Below are positions 8,209 to 16,838 of a DNA stretch of 64,000 nt, piece after piece (the first letter of the stretch is position 1; every line of letters begins with the position of its first letter). Source of the stretch: an uncultured Bacteroides sp. (lineage in GTDB: Bacteria; Bacteroidota; Bacteroidia; Bacteroidales; Bacteroidaceae); contig CASENM010000004.1 in the NCBI GenBank assembly GCA_949289295.1, positions 59,094 through 123,093 on the forward strand, written 5' to 3'. The notes under the pieces are model-generated. The model was not told the DNA's origin. It saw nothing but the letters and a program-made list of their open reading frames with translations, and made no database searches. Both the position numbers and the translations under genes were made by a program.

Positions 8209-9249
8209 ATGAAGAAGATACTGTTATTAATTTTCCTTTCATGCACCCTCTTTTCCGGGAAAGCACAAATAACCGGTGAAATAAGCATGTATAGAGCATA
8301 TTTCTTTGAACTTGGTCAAGACATGAAAAGACCCATGTCTGAGCTGAGATATTCTCTTATAAAAAAAGGAAAGGAAGTAGAAATATTGAATGTGGACACA
8401 GCGGATTTATTTCATGCAATTGTTCGGTATAAAGGGAAAGAAGGTTTGATTCATGTGACAACCCTGAAAGACCGCTATATACTTTTGCCTTTTATCCCTC
8501 AGATAAGGAAAGAGTATGTAGCGGATATGAAGAAAATGAACTATGTTCTGGGAATGAACAAGGCGGAAGTTGCTTTCATGAACGGACAGAATCCAGAAGT
8601 AACTGAATCTGGCAGGACATCTCATTGGAATTATACGAGGGTCGGCTCGTATTTGACTTTTGATTTCTATAATGGGAAATTATGTAAAGTAAGCAATAAT
8701 GGACACATGCTTAAAGGATATGGCACGATATACGACTTGAAGATGTCCAGAGTGGAATATCCAGAGAACGTGAAGAGCACTGACGGGAAAATTGTTTCAG
8801 TAGACTTGCCGGACAAACAGGGCAGAGAGTTTACATACGAGGACGAGTTCTTTAAAATCACATGGTTTCCAGGAATAACTTCATTGATGTTTAGAATAAC
8901 AAACAAATCCAATGCAAGCATAAAGTTACCGTGGGATGAAATGTCGTTCATTGACATATACGGAAATTCTGAGAGAGTGGTTAATGGAGAAACTCGTAAG
9001 ATAGACATAAACAGGGCACAACCTGAATCCGTTGTACCTCGTGGAGCAAAATTTTCAGCTTCGGCAGTTCTTTCTTCCGGCAAGAGGCTCGTAAATCATG
9101 ATTACTTGTCACCAGAAGAAGATGTTACAGAAAAGGGAAAAGAGTTTAGCATATTATTCCCAGTTAAAGTTGGAGATGTAACAAATGAATATTTGTTTGT
9201 TTTTGAAGTGGAAGATGTACACATTCTTCCAATGGGAGGTGAAATTTAA
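8209..9249 (+). CDS. Secreted protein of unknown function
   Basis: 346 aa with a clear Sec signal peptide (MKKILLLIFLSCTLFSGKAQ, cleavage after A-Q likely) and no other membrane segment. The mature part is mixed alpha/beta by eye; an SH3-like early region (VDTADLFHAIVRYKGKEGLIHVTTLKD) and a late beta-sandwich-like stretch are possible. I do not recognise the family. It is followed after 12 bases by another secreted or membrane protein, so they probably form a two-gene unit ending at the terminator near 9740. A TTTCTTTG just upstream may be a weak -7 element. Confidence 0.7.
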   Translation: MKKILLLIFLSCTLFSGKAQITGEISMYRAYFFELGQDMKRPMSELRYSLIKKGKEVEILNVDTADLFHAIVRYKGKEGLIHVTTLKDRYILLPFIPQIRKEYVADMKKMNYVLGMNKAEVAFMNGQNPEVTESGRTSHWNYTRVGSYLTFDFYNGKLCKVSNNGHMLKGYGTIYDLKMSRVEYPENVKSTDGKIVSVDLPDKQGREFTYEDEFFKITWFPGITSLMFRITNKSNASIKLPWDEMSFIDIYGNSERVVNGETRKIDINRAQPESVVPRGAKFSASAVLSSGKRLVNHDYLSPEEDVTEKGKEFSILFPVKVGDVTNEYLFVFEVEDVHILPMGGEI

Positions 9250-9261
9250 ATCATTTAGTTT

Positions 9262-9687
9262 ATGAAGAATCTTATTATAACTTTTCTTATCCTCATTGCT
9301 GGATGCCAGACGGTGAATGCTCAAAGAAGAACGGACGACCTCTATTTCGGTTCCACACGCAAGTCAGAAAGGCCGACTATGCAAGCTGGTGACTACGGAG
9401 ATTATCTGAAAAAGTCGCGCAACTTCCACTATGCGGCGGCTGGCAGTGCGGCGGTGTCCGCAAGCCTCTTCGTTGGTTATGCTTGTCTGAAAGAGAAATT
9501 CACTTTCAATGAAGAAGGGGATGCTACGATGAAAAGCGATGCGAAAGGATACCTGATTGGCGGTGGCATAATGGGTCTGGTAGCTCTTATATGTGAGTTC
9601 AATGCTATTCATTATCAGTTCAAGGCAGGGCAATGTCTAGAACTGAAAGCGGAAGAAGGCGGAGCAGGAGTTTCGTTCAGGTTCTGA
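9262..9687 (+). CDS. Small secreted or membrane protein of unknown function
   Basis: 141 aa. The N-terminal signal-like helix (MKNLIITFLILIAGCQTVNAQ) contains AGC, so it could be a lipoprotein or cleaved after NAQ. Two more hydrophobic segments (around 55-75 and 93-115) are glycine/alanine rich, like short transmembrane hairpins. The C terminus ends VSFRF with an aromatic last residue, as in outer-membrane proteins. Family not recognised. It is the second gene of the unit starting at the 346-aa secreted protein. Confidence 0.65.
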   Translation: MKNLIITFLILIAGCQTVNAQRRTDDLYFGSTRKSERPTMQAGDYGDYLKKSRNFHYAAAGSAAVSASLFVGYACLKEKFTFNEEGDATMKSDAKGYLIGGGIMGLVALICEFNAIHYQFKAGQCLELKAEEGGAGVSFRF

Positions 9688-9705
9688 TTATTTGACAAAT
9701 AAAAA

Positions 9706-9752
9706 AGCAATGGGCGGCGGAATCATCTTCCTGCCGTCTTTTTTTCATTGCT
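9706..9752 (+). terminator. Intrinsic terminator after the two secreted-protein genes
   Basis: GGCGGCGGAA and TTCCTGCCGTC form an imperfect GC-rich hairpin followed by seven T, nested inside outer arms GCAATG and CATTGC. Confidence 0.7.
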
Positions 9753-9840
9753 CTCTCCTTTCCAAATAACCAGTTAAAATAAAACAGAAATACAAAATAC
9801 AATCGAGTAGGAGGAAAACGAAGTAGTTTTCTTCCTATTT

Positions 9841-10872
9841 ACGTGAGTTCGATATAAATTAAAACATCGTAAGTTGTCCGTCTTTAACAAAACAAACGTC
9901 AATGGCGGGCTTCTTTTCAAAGAAGCAGTATGCAGCTATGGCAGAGAGCGAGTTGGCAATAAAGTTATTGAAGGAACGGTGTCTGGAGTGTTCAATCTGC
10001 GCGATGTTCTTCAACTCGTCATTGACCGTTTCAATCAAAGCACGTTTTCTCAGCAGGATTTTGTCCGCCACGCTCATCAGGGAGTTCTTCATGTTGTTCT
10101 TCACTTTGGTTATCAACTGTATGCCGTTAAGGAACAGGTTCTCGAACAGGGTTTGCCCGATATATCCCTTGTCCGCACAGAGTTTTCCTTTTATATTCTT
10201 CAAGAACTTTGTCTGTTTCAGCGGTTCACGGTCATCCACATTTCCCGGAGTGAACATGAAATTGAGGATTTCACCCTTATCGTTGATGATCAGGTGAAGC
10301 TTAAACCCGAAGAACCATCCCATGGAGCATTTCCCACGTTCGGCGAGACCCTTAAAAGTCTTGTGGATCAATATGCGTTGGTTCCGGCATACACGCAACG
10401 GGGTGGAATCCACAAAGCTGATACCGGTACAAGTGCCCAACAGGACTTCCTTGATGAAAATGGTCAGCTGCAACAGGACTTCCTTTTCCAGTTCCACAAA
10501 ACGGTTATAGGACACACGTCTGGGAAAGAGATGCGTCAGATGTTTGCATACATATTCCTTATAGTAATGCTTGAAACATCTGAAGCCTCCCGAGTGGAAC
10601 AGTATTAGGATGACCATGATTTCCGCATCACTCATCCGGTTCGGCTTGTTCCGATGCTTATGATTCTTGTCTTCAACCATATATTTTTCCTGTGTTTTGG
10701 CAAATTCCTTGCAAAAATCATCTGCTATACAAAAAATCTCCGTAACTTTAGCCTCTGAGAACATAGTGGTAATTGCTTAAATGTTATAATTGAGCACTAT
10801 AAATTTAATGCTTTTATCGCTATGTTCCTAATTTTCAAACTGATAATTTCAACCTTTATATCGAGTTCACGT
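9841..10872 (-). mobile_element. IS982-type insertion sequence
   Basis: 1032 bp bounded by imperfect 18-bp inverted repeats, ACGTGAGTTCGATATAAA on the left and its near-complement TTTATATCGAGTTCACGT on the right (16 of 18 match). It holds one transposase gene and nothing else. A target-site duplication could not be settled; at most a short TAA-like repeat is possible. The host sequence is the loop of domain VI of the group II intron. Confidence 0.85.
9859..10764 (-). CDS. IS982-family DDE transposase
   Basis: 301 aa, full length for the family. It has an N-terminal region with AEIMVILILFHSGGFRCFKHYY, and a DDE core with FVDSTPLRVCRNQR (first D), ADKGYIG (second D) and a late glutamate in RALIETVNDELKN, the usual IS982 C-terminal motif. 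The stop codon abuts the left terminal repeat. No frameshift or premature stop is seen, so the enzyme looks functional and the element may be recently active. Confidence 0.9.
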   Translation of the reverse strand: MFSEAKVTEIFCIADDFCKEFAKTQEKYMVEDKNHKHRNKPNRMSDAEIMVILILFHSGGFRCFKHYYKEYVCKHLTHLFPRRVSYNRFVELEKEVLLQLTIFIKEVLLGTCTGISFVDSTPLRVCRNQRILIHKTFKGLAERGKCSMGWFFGFKLHLIINDKGEILNFMFTPGNVDDREPLKQTKFLKNIKGKLCADKGYIGQTLFENLFLNGIQLITKVKNNMKNSLMSVADKILLRKRALIETVNDELKNIAQIEHSRHRSFNNFIANSLSAIAAYCFFEKKPAIDVCFVKDGQLTMF

Positions 10873-11546
10873 TACTTTCGTTTTCCGACCTCTCACACCA
10901 CCGTACGTGCCGTTCGGCATACGGCGGTTTCGAGCTTTCTCATCTTACGATGTGTGGCAATTGAGTAACGTCACTTCTATCCTATTGTCGGATTCCGTCC
11001 TATCGTTTGAATAGAGAGCTCCTTTCAGACATCTGACTACAAAAGACTCGCAGGGTAGCAGTCATTTACTTTTGCACTGCTTGATTCTGCCCTTCCCCAT
11101 AGGCACACGTGCCCTAGGTACTATGGCATCTGCTGACTTCTTATGACAAGCTTTACTCCGTGTGCTTGAATTGTATCATGTACACGTCCATAAGACCTCC
11201 CCAGTTAAGGACATTCTCTTTCCACCTTATACCTGCTTGATTTACTCAAGGCATTTCCGTATAGCTATCGGACTTTGATTTGTTTCGTAATCTCATCCAT
11301 GCCCACTAGCCTTATATCAAGTTTCTGTACGTCAGGCCAGATGTTTGCCGCCGGCTTCCTTCAGATTCCAACTCACGTGGGACACCCTTGCCTTGGGCTA
11401 TACACTTCCCGCTATCGGGCGTGTTGCGGACTTACACCGATTAGAGAATGTTCATGCTGGGCGAACGAATAAAAATAGTATTTGGGAACATATGAAACAA
11501 AAAGAAAAGACATAGAGCTTCCAGATGTAAATCCGAAATAAATCCG

Positions 11547-11554
11547 TATATTCG
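11547..11554 (+). promoter_or_regulatory. Possible -7 box of the antitoxin-like gene
   Basis: TATATTCG, one base off TAnnTTTG, 26 bases before the ATG of the small gene. Confidence 0.3.
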
Positions 11555-11580
11555 CAGAACAAACAAATAGAGTAAACGAT

Positions 11581-11796
11581 ATGACCACCACTAATACCAA
11601 ACTAAACGACTATCGACTCGCCGGCACAGAAGAGCCGAGCGATGAAATGCTGTCTGCCATCATGAAGGAAGTATGCGAAGAAGCTGCCCGAAAAAGCAAG
11701 GAAGCGAACAGACGTTATTTCGACAAATTGAAAAAAGATAATATCGAATATCTGCACAAGTGGGAAAACAGAATCTATAATCATGAACAACTCTGA
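11581..11796 (+). CDS. Small helical protein, probable antitoxin partner of a zeta-like toxin
   Basis: 71 aa, charged and likely all-helical (EEVCEEAARKSKEANRRYFDKLKKDN). Its end overlaps the start of the zeta-like toxin remnant by 14 bases, a typical toxin-antitoxin arrangement. I infer an antitoxin from size, composition and position, not from a recognised domain. It looks intact although the toxin is not, so selection on it may now be relaxed. Confidence 0.6.
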   Translation: MTTTNTKLNDYRLAGTEEPSDEMLSAIMKEVCEEAARKSKEANRRYFDKLKKDNIEYLHKWENRIYNHEQL

Positions 11797-11965
11797 ACAT
11801 CGCCCTATCCTCATCGTCATAGCAGGACCGAATGGTTCAGGCAATTCAGTTGATAATGCGGAAGCCCGTTTGCTTTTCCGCCTGTCCGGAGGAAAACTCA
11901 TAAAACTTTATACAGACGAAATACCGGAATGGGCGCAAATCATGCTGCCCAATCAATCGTTTTGA
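11783..11965 (+). pseudogene. Zeta-like toxin with in-frame loss of the kinase core
   Basis: 60-codon remnant. The N terminus, MNNSEHRPILIVIAGPNGSG, matches the start of zeta-toxin/P-loop kinase proteins of about 190-200 aa in Bacteroides. It then jumps at GPNGSG-N-S directly to the family C terminus (VDNAEARLLFRLSGGKLIK). The P-loop Lys-Thr and everything between, roughly 125-135 residues, are gone with the reading frame kept. Short TTCAG repeats lie at the junction. Such a protein cannot bind or transfer phosphate. I estimate the missing length from memory of the family. Confidence 0.75.
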
Positions 11966-11979
11966 AAAGCCCAAAGGAA

Positions 11980-13977
11980 ATGACACACCTCCAGATAGAC
12001 ACAGACAACCCGGAGTTTCAGAACGCGTTAAGACTGATACAATACACGCGCCAGTCGGTATTCCTGACCGGAAAGGCCGGAACGGGAAAATCCACGTTTC
12101 TGAAATACGTGTGCCAGACCACGAAAAAGAAACATGTGGTGCTCGCCCCCACGGGCATAGCCGCCATCAACGCCGGAGGAAGTACACTGCACAGCTTCTT
12201 CAAGCTGCCATTTCATCCGCTCCTGCCCGACGACCCCAAATTTACAGGAAGAAAACTCAAGGACTATCTGAAATACTCGTCCGACCACCGGAAACTCATC
12301 AAGAACATCGAACTGGTCATCATCGACGAGATTTCGATGGTGCGTGCGGACATCATCGACTTCATCGACCGGATATTGCGCACCTACTCCCAGAACATAA
12401 GGGAGCCTTTCGGAGGAAAACAGCTTCTGCTGGTCGGCGACGTGTACCAGCTGGAACCGGTGGTGAAAAGTGACGAGAGGGAAATACTGAACCGTTTCTA
12501 TGCGAATCCTTACTTCTTCTCCGCCAAGGTGTTCCAGGAAATGGAACTGGTGTCCATCGAACTGACCAAGGTGTATCGGCAGACCGACAAGGTGTTCGTC
12601 AGCGTGCTCGACCATATCCGCACCGACACCGCGGGCTCCGCCGACCTACAGCTTCTGAACACACGCTACAACGCACCCGCGGACAAAAACGAGAGCGACA
12701 TGTACATCACCCTCGCCACACGCCGAGACACCGTGGACTACATCAATGAAAAGAAGCTGGCCGAACTTCCGGGAGAGCCTGTCACCCTGCAAGGAGTCAT
12801 TCATGGAGAATTTCCCGAAAACAGTCTCCCCACGCTTATGGAACTGGTGGTCAAGCCCGGCGCACAGGTCATCTTCATCAAGAACGACCCGGACAAACGG
12901 TGGGTGAACGGAACAATCGGCAGCATATCGAGCATCTCTGACGACGGCATCCTTTATGTCATTACCGAAGACGGACATGAATTCGACGTGCGCCAGGAAA
13001 GCTGGAGCAACATCCGCTACCGCTACAACGAACAGGAAAAGAAGATTGAGGAAGAGGAGCTGGGTACGTTCACCCAATACCCCATCCGACTGGCATGGGC
13101 CATCACCGTACACAAGAGTCAGGGCCTCACATTCAGCCGTGTGGTCATCGACTTCACGGGAGGAGTGTTTGCCGGAGGACAGACCTATGTGGCGCTGAGC
13201 CGCTGCACCTCGCTCGAGGGCATCCGCCTGAAACGGGAAATCACGCGAGGAGACATTTTCGTGCGGCCGGAAATCGTCAGCTTCGCCAAGCGTTTCAACG
13301 ACCGTACCGCATTCGACCGTGCCATGAAGCAGGCACAGGCCGACTTGCAATACGTGGAAGCCGTGAAGGCATTCAACAAAGGTGATTTTACCGCCTTCCT
13401 CGACGCTTTCTTCAAGGCCATCCATAGCCGTTACGACATCGAGAGACCACTTATCCAACGATTCATACGCCGGAAACTGAACATCATCAACCGGCTGAAG
13501 GAAGAGAACCGGCATCTGAAAGAAGAATTGGCGACACAGCGGAAAAGCCTGGAAAAATATGCCCGGGAATATTATCTGATGGGCAATGAATGCGCCACAA
13601 AAGCGCACGATCCGCGAGCCGCCATCGCGAATTACGACAAAGCCATCGATCTTTATCCAGGATATGTGGACGCATGGGTAAGAAAAGGTGTCACCCTGTT
13701 CGACAACGACCGGATCAGCGAAGCGGAAGAATGTCTCGACACTGCCGTACGCCTGCGCCCCGGAGAGTTCAAGGCGGTCTACAACCGGGGAAAGCTTCGG
13801 CTGTTCACCGGTGACATAGAAGGTGCCGTAAGCGATCTGGACAAGGCGACCAGCCTGAAGACCGACCATGCGGGAGCACACGAATATTTTGCGGAAGCCC
13901 TTGAAAAGGCTGGAAAAGAGACGGAAGCCGCCATCCATTACCGGGTGGCGGAAGAGTTGAGAAAAAGGAAACGGTAG
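11980..13977 (+). CDS. Pif1-like helicase fused to C-terminal TPR repeats
   Basis: 665 aa from the chosen ATG. An SF1B helicase core occupies about residues 10-440: Walker A GKAGTGKS at 31-38, Walker B with DE at 116-117 (LVIIDEISMV), LLVGDVYQLEPV, and the late HKSQGLTF and YVALSRCTS motifs of the Pif1/RecD2 class. A charged coiled stretch (NRLKEENRHLKEELATQRK) leads to about three TPR units from residue 535 on (AIANYDKAIDLYPGYVDAW and relatives). Likely a DNA 5'-3' helicase whose TPRs recruit a partner; both roles are inferred from the folds. An open frame extends 17 codons upstream into the toxin remnant, but that region is not family-like. Confidence 0.88.
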   Translation: MTHLQIDTDNPEFQNALRLIQYTRQSVFLTGKAGTGKSTFLKYVCQTTKKKHVVLAPTGIAAINAGGSTLHSFFKLPFHPLLPDDPKFTGRKLKDYLKYSSDHRKLIKNIELVIIDEISMVRADIIDFIDRILRTYSQNIREPFGGKQLLLVGDVYQLEPVVKSDEREILNRFYANPYFFSAKVFQEMELVSIELTKVYRQTDKVFVSVLDHIRTDTAGSADLQLLNTRYNAPADKNESDMYITLATRRDTVDYINEKKLAELPGEPVTLQGVIHGEFPENSLPTLMELVVKPGAQVIFIKNDPDKRWVNGTIGSISSISDDGILYVITEDGHEFDVRQESWSNIRYRYNEQEKKIEEEELGTFTQYPIRLAWAITVHKSQGLTFSRVVIDFTGGVFAGGQTYVALSRCTSLEGIRLKREITRGDIFVRPEIVSFAKRFNDRTAFDRAMKQAQADLQYVEAVKAFNKGDFTAFLDAFFKAIHSRYDIERPLIQRFIRRKLNIINRLKEENRHLKEELATQRKSLEKYAREYYLMGNECATKAHDPRAAIANYDKAIDLYPGYVDAWVRKGVTLFDNDRISEAEECLDTAVRLRPGEFKAVYNRGKLRLFTGDIEGAVSDLDKATSLKTDHAGAHEYFAEALEKAGKETEAAIHYRVAEELRKRKR

Positions 13978-14053
13978 GGCGAGTTCGCACCAGCCCCTTA
14001 TGCCTCCGTGTGCAATCCGTACCTATAAATTCCTGTATATAAAATATAATTCG

Positions 14054-14061
14054 TAATTTTG
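14054..14061 (+). promoter_or_regulatory. Probable -7 box of the YciO-type gene
   Basis: TAATTTTG, full consensus match, 34 bases before the ATG. Confidence 0.55.
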
Positions 14062-14095
14062 CACCCGTGTAAAGTCATATCTGCACACACGGAAC

Positions 14096-14707
14096 ATGAT
14101 ACTCAAATTATATTCAAAGAACAACAGTCCCAAAGACATCCAACGGGTGACAGACATACTGAACGAAGGAGGAATCATCATCTACCCCACCGACACCATG
14201 TATGCTATCGGATGCCATGCCCTGAAGGAGCGTCCCATCGAGCGTATCTGCAAGCTGAAAGGCATCGACCCACGGAAAAACAACCTGTCCATCATCTGCT
14301 ACGACCTGAGCAACATCAGCGAATACGCACGTGTGGACAACAATACATTCAAGCTGATGAAGCGGAACCTGCCGGGACCGTTCACCTTCATCCTCAACGC
14401 CGACAGCCGTCTGCCGAAAATTTTCCGCAACCGTAAGGAAGTGGGCATCCGTGTGCCCGACAACCCGATTATCCGGGAAATCTGCCAGGCTCTCGACGCC
14501 CCGATCATGACAACCACCCTTCCACTTGAAGAAGGCGAGGACATTGAGTACGTGACCGACCCGGAACTGATTGACGAGAAGTTCGGCGAGAAAGTCGACC
14601 TGGTTATCGATGGAGGGCCCGGCGGATTTGAACCTTCTACCGTAATTAATTGTTGTGAGGATATGCCAGAAGTAATCCGACAGGGAAAAGGCATATTGGA
14701 CGAATAA
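14096..14707 (+). CDS. YciO-type YrdC/Sua5-domain protein
   Basis: 203 aa, YrdC-like fold. GGIIIYPTDTMYAIGC is the family entry motif, followed by CKLKGIDPRKNNLSI and the ENxx/PGPFTFIL segment. The KRSN set used by true threonylcarbamoyl-AMP synthases is incomplete: there is no SxN motif where the paralog at 34651 has STSANISG; here the region reads TTTLPLEEGEDIEY. That points to the YciO subgroup rather than the tRNA t6A enzyme, and it may have weak or different activity. It precedes mscS by 19 bases, probably one operon. Confidence 0.85.
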   Translation: MILKLYSKNNSPKDIQRVTDILNEGGIIIYPTDTMYAIGCHALKERPIERICKLKGIDPRKNNLSIICYDLSNISEYARVDNNTFKLMKRNLPGPFTFILNADSRLPKIFRNRKEVGIRVPDNPIIREICQALDAPIMTTTLPLEEGEDIEYVTDPELIDEKFGEKVDLVIDGGPGGFEPSTVINCCEDMPEVIRQGKGILDE

Positions 14708-14726
14708 TTCTAACCACTAAAAACAA

Positions 14727-15596
14727 ATGAATATGTTATCTGCATTACACATCATGTTGCTGGAGGCTTCACCTAAAATCAATGTGGAAGCCCTTCTCGA
14801 CAAACTGGCCAACTGGGGAGTAGAAGCCGGAAAAGACATCATCGGAGCGATTCTGATTTTCGTCATCGGACGTTTTGTCATCCGCCAGCTCAACCGTCTG
14901 TTCCTGAAAATCATCCGCCAACGCAAGCTGGAAATCAGCGTGGAGACTTTCTTGCGGAGCCTGCTCAGCATCCTGCTGAACCTCATCCTCGCTTTCGCCA
15001 TCATCAGCCGTCTGGGAATTGAGACCACCAGCTTTGCGGCCTTGCTGGCTTCTGCCGGTGTAGCTGTCGGTATGGCCCTTTCGGGAAACCTGTCCAACTT
15101 TGCGGGAGGACTCATCATCCTGGTGTTCAAGCCATTTAAGGTAGGCGACTACATCGACACCAGCAGTGCGGACGTAAGCGGAACCGTAAAGGAGATTCAG
15201 ATTTTCCACACCGTACTGGCCACACTCGACAACAAGATCATCTATGTGCCCAACGGCGTGCTCAGCAGCAATGCCATCACCAATTACAGCAAGCAGAACA
15301 TGCGCCGCGCAGAATGGGTAATCGGAGTGGAATACGGAGAAGATGTGGACAAAGTGAAGAAAGTGATTGAAAGCCTCATCGAAGCGGACACACGCATATT
15401 GAAGGATCCGGCTCCGCTCATCGCACTGAAAGCATTGTCGGCAAGCAGCGTGGACATTGTTGTCAGAGCCTGGGCCAAATCGGAGGATTACTGGAATGTG
15501 TATTTCGACATGAACAAGAATATCTATGACACGTTCAACCGTGCCGGCATCGGATTCCCGTTCCCGCAATTGACCGTACATCAAGCGAAAGACTGA
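14727..15596 (+). CDS. Small-conductance mechanosensitive channel (MscS family)
   Basis: 289 aa, the length of E. coli MscS. It has three hydrophobic helices; the pore helix carries the glycine/alanine pattern AALLASAGVAVGMALSGNLS followed by NFAGGLIIL. The beta domain has KVGDYI and NGVLSSNAITNYS, and a C-terminal mixed domain follows. It opens under membrane tension to release solutes during hypo-osmotic shock. It ends in a bidirectional terminator shared with the convergent mrp gene. Confidence 0.93.
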   Translation: MNMLSALHIMLLEASPKINVEALLDKLANWGVEAGKDIIGAILIFVIGRFVIRQLNRLFLKIIRQRKLEISVETFLRSLLSILLNLILAFAIISRLGIETTSFAALLASAGVAVGMALSGNLSNFAGGLIILVFKPFKVGDYIDTSSADVSGTVKEIQIFHTVLATLDNKIIYVPNGVLSSNAITNYSKQNMRRAEWVIGVEYGEDVDKVKKVIESLIEADTRILKDPAPLIALKALSASSVDIVVRAWAKSEDYWNVYFDMNKNIYDTFNRAGIGFPFPQLTVHQAKD

Positions 15597-15632
15597 CATA
15601 TATGCGGCCGGTATGATACCGGCAGACAGCAC

Positions 15633-15694
15633 AAAAGGCACGGAAACGCAGAGGATATATCAAGATGATAAGCCCCACGTTTCCGTGCCTTTGT
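15633..15694. terminator. Bidirectional terminator between mscS and mrp
   Basis: AAAGGCACGGAAACG and CGTTTCCGTGCCTTT form a 15-bp perfect stem around a roughly 29-base loop, with A and T tracts on both flanks. Confidence 0.8.
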
Positions 15695-15703
15695 ATTCAA
15701 ATA

Positions 15704-16807
15704 TCATTTATGCGTATGGACTATTTCTGTCGGAGCCAGTTCGGCGTTACGCTTCTCAGTCTGCGCCACCACATTCCGTGCCAGTTCAATGAATGCCTGA
15801 CCGGTCACCGAATCCTCGTCAAGTGCCACAGGTGTTCCTTTATCACCGTTCTCGCAAATGCTCTGCACGATAGGAATCTGCCCCAACAAGGGAACATGAA
15901 GCTCCTCGGCCAACCGCTTGGTACCTTCCTTGCCGAACAGATAATACCTGTTTTCAGGAAGTTCGGCCGGAGTAAACCATGACATGTTTTCCACCAGACC
16001 AAGAATCGGAACATTCACCTTGTCATTGGTATACATATTGATTCCCTTGCGTGCGTCGGCCAAAGCCACTTCCTGCGGCGTGCTTACGATTACAGCGCCC
16101 GTGATGGCCAAAGTCTGCAACAAAGTCAGATGAATGTCGCTTGTACCCGGAGGAGTGTCGAGGACGAAATAATCCAGCTCTCCCCATTCGGCGTCGCCTA
16201 CCAGCTGCTTCAACGCATTGCTGGCCATTCCGCCTCTCCAGAGAGTAGCCTGGTCAGGGTTCACGAAGAAACCGATAGACAGCAGCTTGATGCCGTATTT
16301 CTCAATCGGGATAATCATGTCGCGGCCATTGATTTCCTCCGCATACGGACGGGCGTCCTCCACCTGAAACATCTTGGGCACCGAAGGACCGAAAATGTCC
16401 GCGTCAAGCAACCCGACCTTATAGCCCAGTTTTGAAAGAGCTACTGCCAGATTGGCCGCCACTGTGGATTTTCCGACCCCTCCCTTTCCGGAAGAAACGG
16501 CAATGATATTCTTCACCTGCGGCAACATTTTTCCCGGTTCGGGTCGCGCGGCCTGCCGGCTCTCGGTGGCAATGGTCACCTCCACCTCTTTCGATACATA
16601 CGTGTGAATGGCAGTCTCAGCCGATTTCACGACCGATTTCATAAACGGATCGGTCGGCTTGTCGAATATCAGCGAGAAGCTGACTTTCATGCCATCGATG
16701 CGAAGATTATCGGCCACCATCTCCGCTTCGACCAGATTCTTTCCCGTTCCCGGATAACGCACCGTCGCCAATGCGTCAAGAATCAATTTAGGATACAATG
16801 TCATCAT
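15704..16807 (-). CDS. mrp: Mrp/ApbC-type P-loop ATPase, iron-sulfur carrier family
   Basis: 367 aa. An N-terminal MIP18-like (DUF59) domain, about residues 5-85, is followed by a ParA/MinD-type ATPase: deviant Walker A SSGKGGVGKST near 105, DADIFGPSVP, and TPPGTSD. Family members bind and hand over Fe-S clusters. The usual CxxC near the C-terminal third, which ligates the cluster, is missing: the segment reads NMSWFTPAELPENRYY. So cluster transfer by the classic route is uncertain. The first two codons are both ATG. It follows trmB by 31 bases. Confidence 0.9.
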   Translation of the reverse strand: MMTLYPKLILDALATVRYPGTGKNLVEAEMVADNLRIDGMKVSFSLIFDKPTDPFMKSVVKSAETAIHTYVSKEVEVTIATESRQAARPEPGKMLPQVKNIIAVSSGKGGVGKSTVAANLAVALSKLGYKVGLLDADIFGPSVPKMFQVEDARPYAEEINGRDMIIPIEKYGIKLLSIGFFVNPDQATLWRGGMASNALKQLVGDAEWGELDYFVLDTPPGTSDIHLTLLQTLAITGAVIVSTPQEVALADARKGINMYTNDKVNVPILGLVENMSWFTPAELPENRYYLFGKEGTKRLAEELHVPLLGQIPIVQSICENGDKGTPVALDEDSVTGQAFIELARNVVAQTEKRNAELAPTEIVHTHK

Positions 16808-16838
16808 TATGAAATGTTTTTAGATTATCTCTCAAGAC

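Larger units (their letters stand above)
9802..11466 (-). mobile_element. ORF-less group II intron, interrupted by an IS982-type element
   Basis: Read on the minus strand, the non-coding DNA from 11466 to 10873 and 9840 to 9802 has group II intron hallmarks. The 5' end is GTTCG (one base off GUGYG). Domain V is at 10897-10928: a 9-bp lower helix ACCGCCGTA/TACGGTGGT carrying a CGC triad, a 2-base CG bulge, and a 4-bp upper helix. Domain VI pairs AGGTCGGAAAACGAAAGTA with TACTTCGTTTTCCTCCT, followed by ACTCGAT, ending in AT as expected. The 1032-bp IS sits in the domain VI loop; removing it leaves about 633 bases. No reverse-transcriptase/maturase ORF is present, so any mobility would need a protein in trans. 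The ribozyme parts themselves look largely intact. Confidence 0.8.

Noticed and set aside
9841-10872. Clear target-site duplication for the IS982 element
   Set aside because: Flanking bases do not repeat beyond a possible 3 bases; the insertion point is clear from the domain VI pairing instead.
12646-13938. 430-codon open frame antisense to the helicase
   Set aside because: No recognisable motif; the + strand has helicase motifs in order with matching codon use.
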